Positions 25,130 through 32,626 of a stretch of DNA of 35,746 nucleotides are shown here, piece by piece (position 1 is the first letter of the stretch; every line of letters begins with the position of its first letter). The position numbers and the translations under genes were made by a program. The notes under the pieces are model-generated. The model was not told the origin of the DNA. It saw only the letters and a program-made list of their open reading frames with translations, and made no database searches. This DNA is from an uncultured Clostridia bacterium. Its GTDB lineage: Bacteria > Bacillota > Clostridia > TANB77 > CAG-508. Location: positions 4,992-40,737 of the forward strand of contig CARPYP010000015.1 in NCBI GenBank assembly GCA_949045875.1. Reading direction: 5' to 3'.

Positions 25130-25594
25130 ATGGAACTAACAAAGAATATTTTTTTTAATACTGATAAATTAATTACTAATACTGTAGTTAAGATTTCATA
25201 TACAGGTAAATTATTTCAAGATAAATCTGAAGAAGTATATATTCACTATGGATTTGGAAATAATTGGGACAAAGTTAATGACTTGAAAATGGAAAAAACA
25301 GAGCTTGGATTTCAAGCAGAAATAACATTAACAGATGCAGCAACTTTTAATTTTTGCTTTAAAGATTCTAATGGCAACTGGGATAATAATAATAACGCAA
25401 ATTATATCTTCCCACTAGAAGCTGTTCAAAATGCTTTAATTACTACTAAACAACCAGAATTCGGTTTAACTACTCATAAACTTAGAAAAACTTATATGTG
25501 GAGTAAGAAAATTAAATTAGCTGTATATAAAATTATAAGATTTGTACCAAAATTAATTTCTGGAAATTATAAGAGAAAAGTTACAGAACAATAA
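25130..25594 (+). CDS. Cytosolic starch/glycogen-binding-type (CBM25-like) protein
   Basis: A 154-aa protein whose middle (about 20-105) looks like a CBM25/CBM53-type beta-sandwich: VYIHYGFGNNWDKVNDLKM, GFQAEITLTDAATFNFCFKD and NGNWDNNNNANYIF. The Trp and Asn-rich turn is the usual sugar-contact loop. There is no signal peptide and no catalytic domain. The tail (about 120-154) is strongly basic with aromatic residues (KTYMWSKKIKLAVYKIIRF) and might bind membrane or nucleic acid. I start at the ATG after GAGGAGAA because the promoter at 25061-25089 excludes the upstream ATG. A role in holding or sensing intracellular glycogen is plausible but unproven. Confidence 0.75.
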   Translation: MELTKNIFFNTDKLITNTVVKISYTGKLFQDKSEEVYIHYGFGNNWDKVNDLKMEKTELGFQAEITLTDAATFNFCFKDSNGNWDNNNNANYIFPLEAVQNALITTKQPEFGLTTHKLRKTYMWSKKIKLAVYKIIRFVPKLISGNYKRKVTEQ

Positions 25595-25601
25595 AATATA
25601 A

Positions 25602-25660
25602 AGAGAGAAATATGAACTTTACTTTTTTGAGTATAGCTCATACAGCTCTCTATTTTTTTA
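25602..25660 (+). terminator. Terminator after the carbohydrate-binding gene
   Basis: AGAGAG (25602-25607) pairs with CTCTCT (25646-25651), with a small inner TGAG/CTCA hairpin, followed by ATTTTTTTA. The stem is long-range but the U-tract is good. Confidence 0.5.
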
Positions 25661-25781
25661 ATTTTATAGGCTTAAATGTATTGTTAAGATCATGAATTCA
25701 ATCTTCTATGAGTCTTAATGTTGTATATTTAAAACAAATTGCATGAATAGCAACCACACAATAGTTAATTATTTTTAAACC

Positions 25782-26504
25782 TTATATTACCCAACCTCCA
25801 TTTGGAGACACAACCTGTCCAGTTGTAAATTCATCTTCTATTAGCCATTTTACACATCTTGCAATATCAATCGGTTTCCCTATTCTGCGTAATGGTGTCC
25901 CTTCTTTTATTTCTTGTATACTCTCAACCGATAACTCTTTATTCATATCTGTATCAATATCTCCAGGGGCCACAATATTTACACGTATATTTGATGGTCC
26001 TAACTCTTTTGCAAGTGCCTTAGACATTCCAATTAGTCCTGCCTTTGCTGCCGAATAATGTACTTCACATGATCCCCCTACCATTCCCCATATTGATGAT
26101 ATATTTATTATACAACCATTTTTATTATGAATCATATTACTAATTACTGCTTTTGTAGTAAAAAACGCTGAGGTTAGATTTGTAGTAATCATATTATTCC
26201 AATCTTGTTCAGTGATGTCATTAAACATCTTTATCTGTGATATTCCCGCATTATTAATTAATACATCAATTTTTCCATATTTATCTATTATGTAGTTTAT
26301 CATATCTTCAATTTCAATTTTATTAGTCACATCTGCTTTATAAATTTCTATATTTTCTCCAATTCTTTTTTTGAGTTTTATAGCTTCTTCTTCAGATTTA
26401 TTATAATTTGCTATTATTATATATTCTCTATTTTTTGATAATTCTTCTACCATCCCTCTCCCGATTCCTCTTGCTGCTCCTGTTATTAAAATTACTTTTT
26501 TCAT
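25782..26504 (-). CDS. SDR family oxidoreductase (FabG-like)
   Basis: A classical short-chain dehydrogenase (240 aa) using NAD(P)H. The Rossmann glycine motif is TGAARGIG (8-15), NNAG is at 84-87, and catalytic Asn109, Ser137, Tyr150 and Lys154 (YSAAK) are present. The PG motif follows (VAPGDIDTDM). The C-terminus has EFTTGQVVSPNGGW, typical of 3-oxoacyl-ACP reductase-like SDRs. No fatty-acid synthesis genes are adjacent, so it is probably a paralogue with another carbonyl or alcohol substrate rather than the housekeeping FabG. GGGAGGG lies about nine bases before the ATG. The gene stands alone, followed by two tandem repeat copies on its upstream side. Confidence 0.93.
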   Translation of the reverse strand: MKKVILITGAARGIGRGMVEELSKNREYIIIANYNKSEEEAIKLKKRIGENIEIYKADVTNKIEIEDMINYIIDKYGKIDVLINNAGISQIKMFNDITEQDWNNMITTNLTSAFFTTKAVISNMIHNKNGCIINISSIWGMVGGSCEVHYSAAKAGLIGMSKALAKELGPSNIRVNIVAPGDIDTDMNKELSVESIQEIKEGTPLRRIGKPIDIARCVKWLIEDEFTTGQVVSPNGGWVI

Positions 26505-26584
26505 TTATGTATCCCTCCCCAAAAGTGAATTTAGTTATACTAAAAGTTATTTTATATTATTCAAATATCTTTATTTTCCGATTT

Positions 26585-26690
26585 TTATTTTGCCGTTTTA
26601 AGTTCCAGAATGTAATTTGGGAAATCTTAAAGATATTAGTGATTGTAGCCTTTTATATTATAGTAGAACTTTCTTTTGAAAATAAAATAT
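26585..26690 (+). repeat. Dispersed structured repeat, copy D
   Basis: TTTTGCC, TTTAAG (26597-26602), a GAATGTAA loop, GGGAAAT and CTTAAA (26626-26631) are followed by TTAGTGATTGTAGCCTTTTATA. It belongs to the TTTAAG/CTTAAA subfamily. The 3' hairpin is weak (TTATATT/AAATATAA). About 40 bp separate it from copy E in the same orientation. Confidence 0.65.
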
Positions 26691-26730
26691 AATTTATTTT
26701 AACTTTATGTTGGAAATTAAAAAGTTTCAT

Positions 26731-26838
26731 ATTTGTTCTTGCCCGATTTGGTTTTCGACTGTAAGAAGAAAATCTTTGGAGACTAGCGATTATAGCCTTT
26801 ATATAGTATGAAAGTATCACTTTTCTATTATATAAAAA
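26731..26838 (+). repeat. Dispersed structured repeat, copy E
   Basis: TTTGTTCTTGCCC, TTTTCGACTGTAAG, GAAAATCTTTGG, ACTAGCGATTATAGCCTTTATAT and a hairpin with AAAGT-ATC-ACTTT at the tip. The 3' end from AAAGTATC through the final A run is identical to copy B over about 27 bases. The 5' arm is altered (GATTTGG instead of CCAAAG), so stem 1 is weakened. Confidence 0.7.
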
Positions 26839-26878
26839 AAGCCATGAGTTAAGATTACTCAAAACTCTTGACCTTTAA

Positions 26879-26954
26879 TGGAGCCACTTGTCTGAATCGA
26901 ACAGACGACCTACGCATTACAAGTGCGTCGCTCTACCAACTGAGCTAAAGTGGC
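26879..26954 (-). tRNA. tRNA-Thr (TGT anticodon)
   Basis: Minus-strand cloverleaf with acceptor GCCACTT/AAGTGGC, anticodon loop TTGTAAT (anticodon TGT), T-loop TTCGATT and an encoded CCA. It is last of three tRNAs transcribed Lys-Glu-Thr. A weak GAGTT/AACTC hairpin followed by a run of seven T lies downstream. Confidence 0.96.
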
Positions 26955-26961
26955 ATATATT

Positions 26962-27036
26962 TGGTGACCCCGACGGGAATCGAACCCATGTCTCCGCCGT
27001 GAAAGGGCGATGTCTTAACCGCTTGACCACGGGGCC
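26962..27036 (-). tRNA. tRNA-Glu (TTC anticodon)
   Basis: Acceptor GGCCCCG/CGGGGTC, anticodon stem CGCCC with loop containing TTC, T-loop TTCGATT and an encoded CCA on the minus strand. Middle gene of the Lys-Glu-Thr set. Confidence 0.96.
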
Positions 27037-27043
27037 ATAAATT

Positions 27044-27119
27044 TGGTGAGCCATCCGCGACTCGAACGCGGGACAACTTGATTAAAAGTCAAGTGCTCTA
27101 CCACCTGAGCTAATGACCC
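27044..27119 (-). tRNA. tRNA-Lys (TTT anticodon)
   Basis: Acceptor GGGTCAT/ATGGCTC, anticodon stem CTTGA/TCAAG with loop CTTTTAA (anticodon TTT), T-loop TTCGAGT and an encoded CCA. First gene of the tRNA operon. Confidence 0.96.
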
Positions 27120-27128
27120 ATTTACCAA

Positions 27129-27194
27129 ATATATAAGCAATTTGTGTAACAACAAATGCTTATATATAATACTACAAATTATTTAATCTGTCAA
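27129..27194 (-). promoter_or_regulatory. Promoter of the Lys-Glu-Thr tRNA operon with an overlapping inverted repeat
   Basis: On the minus strand a consensus TTGACA (27189-27194) and TATTAT (27166-27171) are 17 bp apart. An inverted repeat, arms 27129-27145 and 27152-27167 with one bulged base, runs from the -10 through the transcription start. It is placed like an operator, but may be chance in AT-rich sequence. Confidence 0.65.
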
Positions 27195-27240
27195 CGGTTT
27201 TTTGAAATATTTTTGATTTTTCTGTAAATTTTTTATGTTT

Positions 27241-27429
27241 TTATTTTTTGTTTAATTCTGCAAGTAATTCTTCTACATCTATTCCATGTGCTTCACAGGC
27301 TTCTTCTATAGTTTCTCCATGTGCAATTGCACAGTTCAAACAATGCATTCCTGCTTCTGTTAATATATCTGCTTTCTCTGGAAGTCTCTCTAATAATTCT
27401 CCTATTATCATTGTTTTTTCAATCTTCAT
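27241..27429 (-). CDS. DUF1858 (hybrid-cluster-associated) redox disulfide protein
   Basis: A 62-aa protein of the DUF1858 family, found in anaerobes, often near hybrid cluster proteins. It shows the family pattern MIIGELLERLP, EKADILTEAGMHCLNCAIAH with a Cys-x2-Cys pair (residues about 32 and 35), then ETIEEACEAHGIDVEELLAEL. The two Cys are expected to cycle as a disulfide. I choose the ATG at MKIEK because AGGAAGG lies nine bases before it. A longer reading from 27516 would add an unconserved extension. The gene stands alone upstream of the tRNA operon. Confidence 0.9.
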   Translation of the reverse strand: MKIEKTMIIGELLERLPEKADILTEAGMHCLNCAIAHGETIEEACEAHGIDVEELLAELNKK

Positions 27430-27589
27430 TTTATACATCCTTCCTATGGTACAATACCATAATATCTCTATTTTAGTAGTGAATATTTGTCTTATATTGT
27501 CATTTCTATTTTTCAAAAATTATTTTATCACATTTTTTGAAAAAAGTATAGACAAATTTTAAATTTTGTTGTAATATATAGAAAAAATT

Positions 27590-27767
27590 TAGGGGGTGAT
27601 TATATAGATTACCTTATCAAAATATTTTTTATATCTTTTATTATTAATATTCTAGTTGTTTTTTATTCATTTTATGTGTATTTTGATTCAATTCTTTTCA
27701 AAGATTTACGAAATCCATTTCACAATGTCAAGAAAAATTAATTTCATAATTTTAGGAGGTATTTTTA
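27590..27767 (+). other. Possible decayed small membrane ORF before the coupling-protein gene
   Basis: A strong AGGGGGTGAT at about 27591-27600 is followed by ATA where a start would be expected, then a hydrophobic frame (IDYLIKIFFISFIINILVV). The frame shifts at a T run near 27660 into another that ends VYFDSILFKDLRNPF and NVKKN at 27741. It reads like a small T4SS-associated membrane protein that lost its start and its frame. Low confidence. Confidence 0.25.
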
Positions 27768-29487
27768 ATGTTTGTTAATACTATTTTTAGGCGATTTCTA
27801 TTTATCATTGTTTTTCTAGTTATCTCACTATATATTGCTTATATAACTTTTTATCCATTGTATATTTCTTCTGATATTAATATAAATTTCCCCTCTGGCT
27901 CTTTTAATATATATCCTGATCACTCAAGTTTATGGGAAAAAATTAAGATACTTTATCTAATATTTTTTGTTATATCAGATTTAATTTATTCTAACCTAAT
28001 TTATCAGAAACTTTTTACCAAGATAAATAAAAAAATTACTAAATTGCAAAAAATTCAAATGCAAGATTTGCATTTAACTATCATGAATAATTCTACTGAT
28101 ACTCCATTAATAATTCCAAAAGAAGGCTTATACCAAAATATTTTAATTACAGGTACAATACGGTACAGGAAAAACAAGCTCAGCAATGTATCCTTTTACA
28201 AAACAATTAATAGGTTTTAATTCTGATAATTTTAAACAAAAATTAGGTATGTTGATTTTGGATGTTAAAGGAAATTATTACAATCAAGTAAAGAAATATG
28301 CAAATTTCTATAATAGAAAAAAAGATTTGATTGTGATAGGTTTAAATAGCAATATTAGATATAATCCCTTAGATAAGCCAAATTTAAAAGCATCTGTTTT
28401 AGCTAATAAATTAAAAACAATCTTAACTTTATTTTCACCAAATAACTCGGAATCGTATTGGTTAGATAAAGCTGAACAAGTCTTAACTGAATGCATAAAA
28501 CTGTGCAGACTTTATAATAATGGATATGTTACATTTGTTGAGCTACATAAATTGATTACTATTCCAGATTATTATAAAGATAAAATAAAATTATTACGAG
28601 AAAAATTTTTGTCTGGAATTTTTACTATTGAGGATATTCACAATTTGTATTCTTCTATTGAATTCTTTGAAAAGGAATTTATCTCTTTAGATTCTAGAAC
28701 TTCATCAATTTTAAAGTCTGAAATAACTAGAATAACTGGCTGTTTTGTTTCTGATTATAGCGTTCAAAAGATATTTTGCCCTGATAAATGTGAATTAAAT
28801 TTTCATGGTTTTTCCGATGTTGTAAATAGGGGAAAAATTGTTGTTTTAAATATGAATATTTCGGAATATAGAAATCTTTCTAAAATAATAGCTGCATATT
28901 TAAAGTTAGATTTTCAATCAGAGGTAATGAGTCGTCTTGCACATTCTAATTCTTCTTTGAGAAGTGTAGCATTTATAAGTGATGAGTATCATGAATATGT
29001 TACAGATACTGATTCTAATTTTTTTGCACAGTCCAGAGAGGCAAAGTGCATAAATATTGTTGCAACTCAGAGCTATACATCACTTTTAAGTTCTATTAAT
29101 AATCAATATACAGTAAAAGTCATTGTTCAAAATTTAATTAATAAGTTTTGGTTTAGAACTGATGATATTTTTACTGTTGAGGACGCTCAAAAGCAAATCG
29201 GAAAAGAGGAAAAGGATAAATTGTCTATTGGATTTTCCGAAAATTCCAATGATTCTAATTCTAATAGTATTATCAATTCTATTTGTTCTCACAAAACTAG
29301 CTCTTCTGAAAGCATCAGCCGCTATACTCAGTCTGACTATATTTTTGATACCAATTTCTTTACAAGAGAATTGGAAACATTCTCTTGTGTAGCATTTATT
29401 TCTAATGGTTCGCAAATCTTACCGCCCCAAAAATTAAGTTTAATTCCCTACTTTGTCTTAGATAAAGATATGGAATTATGTGATTAA
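27768..29487 (+). pseudogene. Type IV coupling protein (VirD4/TraG-like), frameshifted in Walker A
   Basis: The ATPase that hands DNA to a conjugative secretion channel. The first frame (27768-28220) has two membrane segments (about 9-31 and 60-85) and ends in QNILITGTI. At base 28161 one extra base breaks the P-loop. Removing it gives ITGTIGTGKTSSAMYPF, a normal Walker A, and the second frame continues to 29487: LGMLILDVKGNYYNQV, Walker B AFISDEYHEYV, and NIVATQSYTSL, the usual TraG/TraD motif 3. Total length about 570 aa is normal. The gene is well preserved apart from this base, so either the loss is recent or the base is an error. AGGAGG precedes the ATG. VirB2-, VirB6- and VirB3-like genes follow. 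Confidence 0.85.
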
Positions 29488-29577
29488 ATATACAATAAAC
29501 GAATTTCATTACATGGACGAGTATTGCTCGCCCCCTACAATAATTTTTCATAAATTTATATATATTAGGAGGTTCTT

Positions 29578-29928
29578 ATGAATTCAAAATTAAAGTTCAA
29601 GTCAAAATTTTTTTATTATGCCTTATTTACTCTAGGTATATTTATATGTATTCTATTTTCTTTTTCTGGCACTTGCTTTGCTGGATATCCAAAATTAGTC
29701 AATAATATTGTTTCTGCTTTTGAAAAGGTAGAAAAGTATATTGTAGCTATTGCTACTCCTGCTGCTGCAGTGTCAATAGGTTGTGGCTTTTTAATGCAAA
29801 AATTCAGTTTAGGAGATGAGGAAAGAATTAGAGCTGGAAAAAAGTTAATTCGTACAGCTTTTATCTCTTACGCATTCATTATTTCCTTAGATTTAATTAT
29901 ATCACTAATTGAAAGTCTTATTTCATAA
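29578..29928 (+). CDS. VirB2/TrbC-like pilin-type membrane protein
   Basis: A 116-aa protein with a basic start, a signal-type hydrophobic segment (about 14-34, ending CFAG) and two more hydrophobic segments (about 54-70, PAAAVSIGCGFL, and 92-112). Between them lies a charged loop (GDEERIRAGKKLI). This arrangement is that of VirB2/TrbC family proteins of Gram-positive conjugative elements, where they may form part of the channel rather than a long pilus. AGGAGG precedes ATG. The gene is 17 bp ahead of the VirB6-like gene and in one operon with it. Confidence 0.75.
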   Translation: MNSKLKFKSKFFYYALFTLGIFICILFSFSGTCFAGYPKLVNNIVSAFEKVEKYIVAIATPAAAVSIGCGFLMQKFSLGDEERIRAGKKLIRTAFISYAFIISLDLIISLIESLIS

Positions 29929-29945
29929 TTCTGGGAGGTCCTTTA

Positions 29946-30815
29946 ATGAATACCAATTCTATTATTGAAACTGTTAATTCTCTTTTTGGAAATCTTTTTT
30001 CCTCAATTGATGGAACAATTTATTCTGCGCTAGACAATATTACTTTTATAAACACTGATATAATAAATTCTCACTATTTTGAAAAGATTTTTGGAACAAC
30101 TACATCTAATGGCTTCTTACTGATTGCAAATGCTCTACTTATTGGGTTTGTTTTGTATTACGGTGTTACTTACCTACTTTCTTCCCTTGGTATCATTCAA
30201 GATAGTATACAAAAGCCTTCGCAATTTTTCTTTAAAATTTTACTAGGCGGATTATTGATGAATTCTAGCTTATTTATTTGTGAACAATTAATTTTAATTA
30301 ATTCTCTAATTTCTGAATCTATAAGGTCTCTAGGACATGAACTTTTGGGTGGAGATATTTGTTTTTCAGAATTAATTAATCAAGCAAATGTTATAATATT
30401 TTTAGAAAATTCTTCTGGTAGTATATTTTCAATTGATGGTATTTTAAAAATGATTTTCTCATTTAGTTTCTTTAATATTATATTTTCATATTCTGTTAGA
30501 TATATTATGATTAAAGTTTTTATATTAATTTCGCCTTTTGCGTTTTTATCACTCTCTACTCCTAACACTTCAGTATTTTTTAAATGTTGGATAAAGAGTT
30601 TTTTAGCACTACTTTTTATAGAACTTTTGGCTTCTATTATATTAATAGTTATGTTTTCTATAACTTATAGTTCTAAAGATATTACATCTAAATTATTACT
30701 AATTGGTTCTCTTTTCGCTTTAATAAAATCAAATTCCTATATTAAAGAACTTATTGGAGGAATTAATACTGAAATATCCGATAGTATGTATATGTTACGA
30801 ACTTTTATGAAATAG
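29946..30815 (+). CDS. VirB6/TrbL-like conjugation membrane protein
   Basis: A 289-aa polytopic protein with about six hydrophobic segments: one near 57-77, one near 95-118, two close together near 150-185, and two near 205-245. The N-terminal 50 residues are soluble and Asn/Ser/Thr-rich. The position between VirB2- and VirB3-like genes and the family layout make it the VirB6/TrbL-like component of the secretion channel. The motif RYIMIKVFILISPFAFLSL resembles the central conserved patch of this family. GGGAGG precedes ATG. The assignment rests on topology and order more than on strong motifs. Confidence 0.7.
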   Translation: MNTNSIIETVNSLFGNLFSSIDGTIYSALDNITFINTDIINSHYFEKIFGTTTSNGFLLIANALLIGFVLYYGVTYLLSSLGIIQDSIQKPSQFFFKILLGGLLMNSSLFICEQLILINSLISESIRSLGHELLGGDICFSELINQANVIIFLENSSGSIFSIDGILKMIFSFSFFNIIFSYSVRYIMIKVFILISPFAFLSLSTPNTSVFFKCWIKSFLALLFIELLASIILIVMFSITYSSKDITSKLLLIGSLFALIKSNSYIKELIGGINTEISDSMYMLRTFMK

Positions 30816-30826
30816 GAGGTGATATT

Positions 30827-31114
30827 TTGAAATTTATAATACCCCAAAATTATAATTTATCAAGTAAGTTATTTGGAATTTTAGATTACTCATCCGTGGT
30901 AATTATTGCTTTATGGTGTTTATTCATTTTTTGTATTACTAATTTTATTTTTAGTGCTTTATATCTAAAAATCTTTGTTATAATTGTTTTATGTTTTCCC
31001 GTTGTTATATTCTGTTTTGTTGGTTTTAACCACGAAAATATTATTTATGTATTATCCTATATTTGCAAATTCTTATTTTCTCAAAAAATTTACCTATATC
31101 AAAAAAGCTCTTAA
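30827..31114 (+). CDS. PrgI/VirB3-like protein
   Basis: A 95-aa membrane protein beginning KFIIPQNYNLSSKLFGILDY, which is the typical opening of PrgI-family proteins (small VirB3-like T4SS parts of Firmicutes). Two hydrophobic segments follow (about 22-45 and 49-70), and the tail is YICKFLFSQKIYLY. The start is TTG, with GGAGG seven bases upstream. In intact elements the VirB4 ATPase follows directly. Here it is absent, replaced by a secreted-protein gene and chromosomal genes, so the operon is cut off after this point. Confidence 0.8.
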   Translation: MKFIIPQNYNLSSKLFGILDYSSVVIIALWCLFIFCITNFIFSALYLKIFVIIVLCFPVVIFCFVGFNHENIIYVLSYICKFLFSQKIYLYQKSS

Positions 31115-31133
31115 CAATTTTTCTTCAATATTC

Positions 31134-31162
31134 TTTACTTATTAATATTACTGTGCTATAAT
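31134..31162 (+). promoter_or_regulatory. Promoter of the secreted-protein gene
   Basis: TTTACT (31134-31139) and TATAAT (31157-31162) are 17 bp apart, and TGC before the -10 makes it an extended -10 element. It gives the cassette its own transcription. Confidence 0.55.
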
Positions 31163-31195
31163 AATTTAGCATTTTTTCTAAATGAAAATGCGTTA

Positions 31196-31209
31196 CTCAA
31201 TGAAAATGC
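31196..31209 (+). repeat. Left 14-bp inverted repeat around the secreted-protein gene
   Basis: CTCAATGAAAATGC here is the exact reverse complement of 31683-31696. A second partial copy, AAATGAAAATGC, lies just upstream near 31180-31191. Confidence 0.65.
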
Positions 31210-31230
31210 TCCAAAATAGGAGGTTATTTC

Positions 31231-31653
31231 ATGAAAAAATCAATTGCACTTTTACTATCCACTTGCACAATTTTGTCTTGTGCACCTATGTCTGCATTTG
31301 CAGCAGAAATAGACAGTATACCTGAAGCTCAGCTTGAGCAAGGAGACGTTTCTGAGGATGTTGCCAGTATCAATAACACTGATTATTGGCTTCACAATGG
31401 CTTTTATGAGGGAGGAAATGTTTACGTTACACCTAAAAGAGGTGAAAATCTAAAGCTCCACTTATACATAAGAAGTGGTAGCTTCAACATCTCTATACGC
31501 GATCCCAAAACAGGAACTGTACGGTTTATTGGCGTCTGGAATACTCCTGGACATCATTATGCAGATCTGGCACTTGATACTGTAAACCGCAGATATACAA
31601 TTAACTTTGTGGGAAGCGGAAATATTGATGGTGGTATCTATGCAGAGCCGTAA
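31231..31653 (+). CDS. Secreted protein of unknown function (140 aa)
   Basis: A clear signal peptide (residues 1-24, cleavage after AFA) leaves a soluble protein of about 116 residues. The mature part starts acidic (EIDSIPEAQLEQGDVSEDV) and then reads as a beta-rich domain: YWLHNGFYEGGNVYVTPKRG, LHLYIRSGSFNISIRDPKTG, RFIGVWNTPGHHYADLAL, RYTINFVGSGNIDGG. I recognise no family. The cysteines lie within the signal peptide but do not form a convincing lipobox. Codon use is richer in C and G than in the T4SS genes before it. It has its own promoter, AGGAGG, a terminator and flanking 14-bp inverted repeats, so it looks like a self-contained cassette inserted where virB4 would be. Confidence 0.8.
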   Translation: MKKSIALLLSTCTILSCAPMSAFAAEIDSIPEAQLEQGDVSEDVASINNTDYWLHNGFYEGGNVYVTPKRGENLKLHLYIRSGSFNISIRDPKTGTVRFIGVWNTPGHHYADLALDTVNRRYTINFVGSGNIDGGIYAEP

Positions 31654-31682
31654 AGTCTGTTAATTCTTTAGTTTTAAAAAGT

Positions 31683-31696
31683 GCATTTTCATTGAG
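31683..31696 (+). repeat. Right 14-bp inverted repeat
   Basis: GCATTTTCATTGAG is the perfect inverse of 31196-31209. The two arms lie 473 bp apart and enclose exactly one gene. Confidence 0.65.
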
Positions 31697-31698
31697 GA

Positions 31699-31727
31699 GA
31701 AAAGAGTCCGATGGACTCTTTTCTTTA
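31699..31727. terminator. Bidirectional terminator between secreted-protein and anti-sigma genes
   Basis: GAAAAGAGTCC (31699-31709) and GGACTCTTTTC (31713-31723) form a perfect 11-bp stem with loop GAT. T runs on both sides let it serve both convergent genes. Confidence 0.85.
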
Positions 31728-31731
31728 TAAT

Positions 31732-32625
31732 TTATTGTTTTATTTCATATTCGCTAATATCTGGTTCTATAAAATCATTTTCTGTTACTGTGTTAAATTC
31801 ATAAATAGCATCTTTTAATGGCATTTTCTCAATTAATCCATTTGAATTTTCTGCTTCCTGTGTTAGTGTATTCACTGTAAGTCCAGTATTTTTACTTACA
31901 TACATATTACATAAATAGTTTGAAGATTGAATATAATAGCACTCTTCTCCACTATAAATAGTATTTTTTACAGATGAATGTATGGCAACTAAGAAAAGAT
32001 TTTGAAAATCCTCTGCTAGAGCATTAATCAAACTCTGTGGAATTCCACCTATTGCTCTATTTTCATTTAGTTCTGCTGTTTTACTGTTTCCATTTACTTT
32101 ATAAGTATTAACATCATATACCTCATTTCCCCATTCATCAATGCCGGTTTTATTTCCATATATTAAAGATTTCGTTGTTCCTTCTTGTGTAATACATGTA
32201 AGTAATACTTTTCTTTTTTCTCCTAAGTTCCAAATTTCGCTTATAACAATTTCATCTTTAAAATAGTTATATGCTAAATAATGGTAGTTATCAGAATTTA
32301 TATATTCTTTTGATCTATTAGATAAATTTGATAATATAATCATTTTTCTTGCAATATCTCCAACAAATATAACTAGTATTAATAATAGTATAATCCATAG
32401 AAATCTCAATTTATTTCTATATTTTTTAAAGTACTTAACCGTTTTTTTATCCTCATCTGCAATATTACTTTCTAAATCTGTCTGCATATTTTCTAACATT
32501 TTTTTACATTCTTTACATCCTTTTAAATGTTCCTCAATATACTTATTTGTTTCTTCATTTGTTAAGCCTTCAATATAATTTGGTAATAAATCTTGAATAA
32601 TTTTACAATCTTTTTTCTCATTCAT
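31732..32625 (-). CDS. Membrane anti-sigma factor with zinc-finger (zf-HC2) domain
   Basis: The partner that holds the ECF sigma factor at the membrane until a signal arrives. The N-terminal cytoplasmic zinc-binding domain has Cys7, His33, Cys37 and Cys40 (EEHLKGCKECKK). One membrane segment lies at about 70-92. The outer domain of about 200 residues is unlike anything I know and likely senses the envelope signal. I start at ATG AATGAG because AGGAGG lies nine bases before it. The sigma gene stop is one base upstream, so the two are coupled. It converges on the secreted-protein gene through a shared terminator. Confidence 0.88.
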   Translation of the reverse strand: MNEKKDCKIIQDLLPNYIEGLTNEETNKYIEEHLKGCKECKKMLENMQTDLESNIADEDKKTVKYFKKYRNKLRFLWIILLLILVIFVGDIARKMIILSNLSNRSKEYINSDNYHYLAYNYFKDEIVISEIWNLGEKRKVLLTCITQEGTTKSLIYGNKTGIDEWGNEVYDVNTYKVNGNSKTAELNENRAIGGIPQSLINALAEDFQNLFLVAIHSSVKNTIYSGEECYYIQSSNYLCNMYVSKNTGLTVNTLTQEAENSNGLIEKMPLKDAIYEFNTVTENDFIEPDISEYEIKQ

Positions 32626-32626
32626 A

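Noticed and set aside
28150..28175. Programmed frameshift in the coupling-protein gene
   Set aside because: No slippery heptamer and no stimulatory structure are visible at the junction. A one-base insertion is the simpler reading.
29134..29415. Open frame opposite the coupling-protein 3' part
   Set aside because: It is a shadow frame without start signals. The plus-strand frame carries the Walker B and motif 3 residues.
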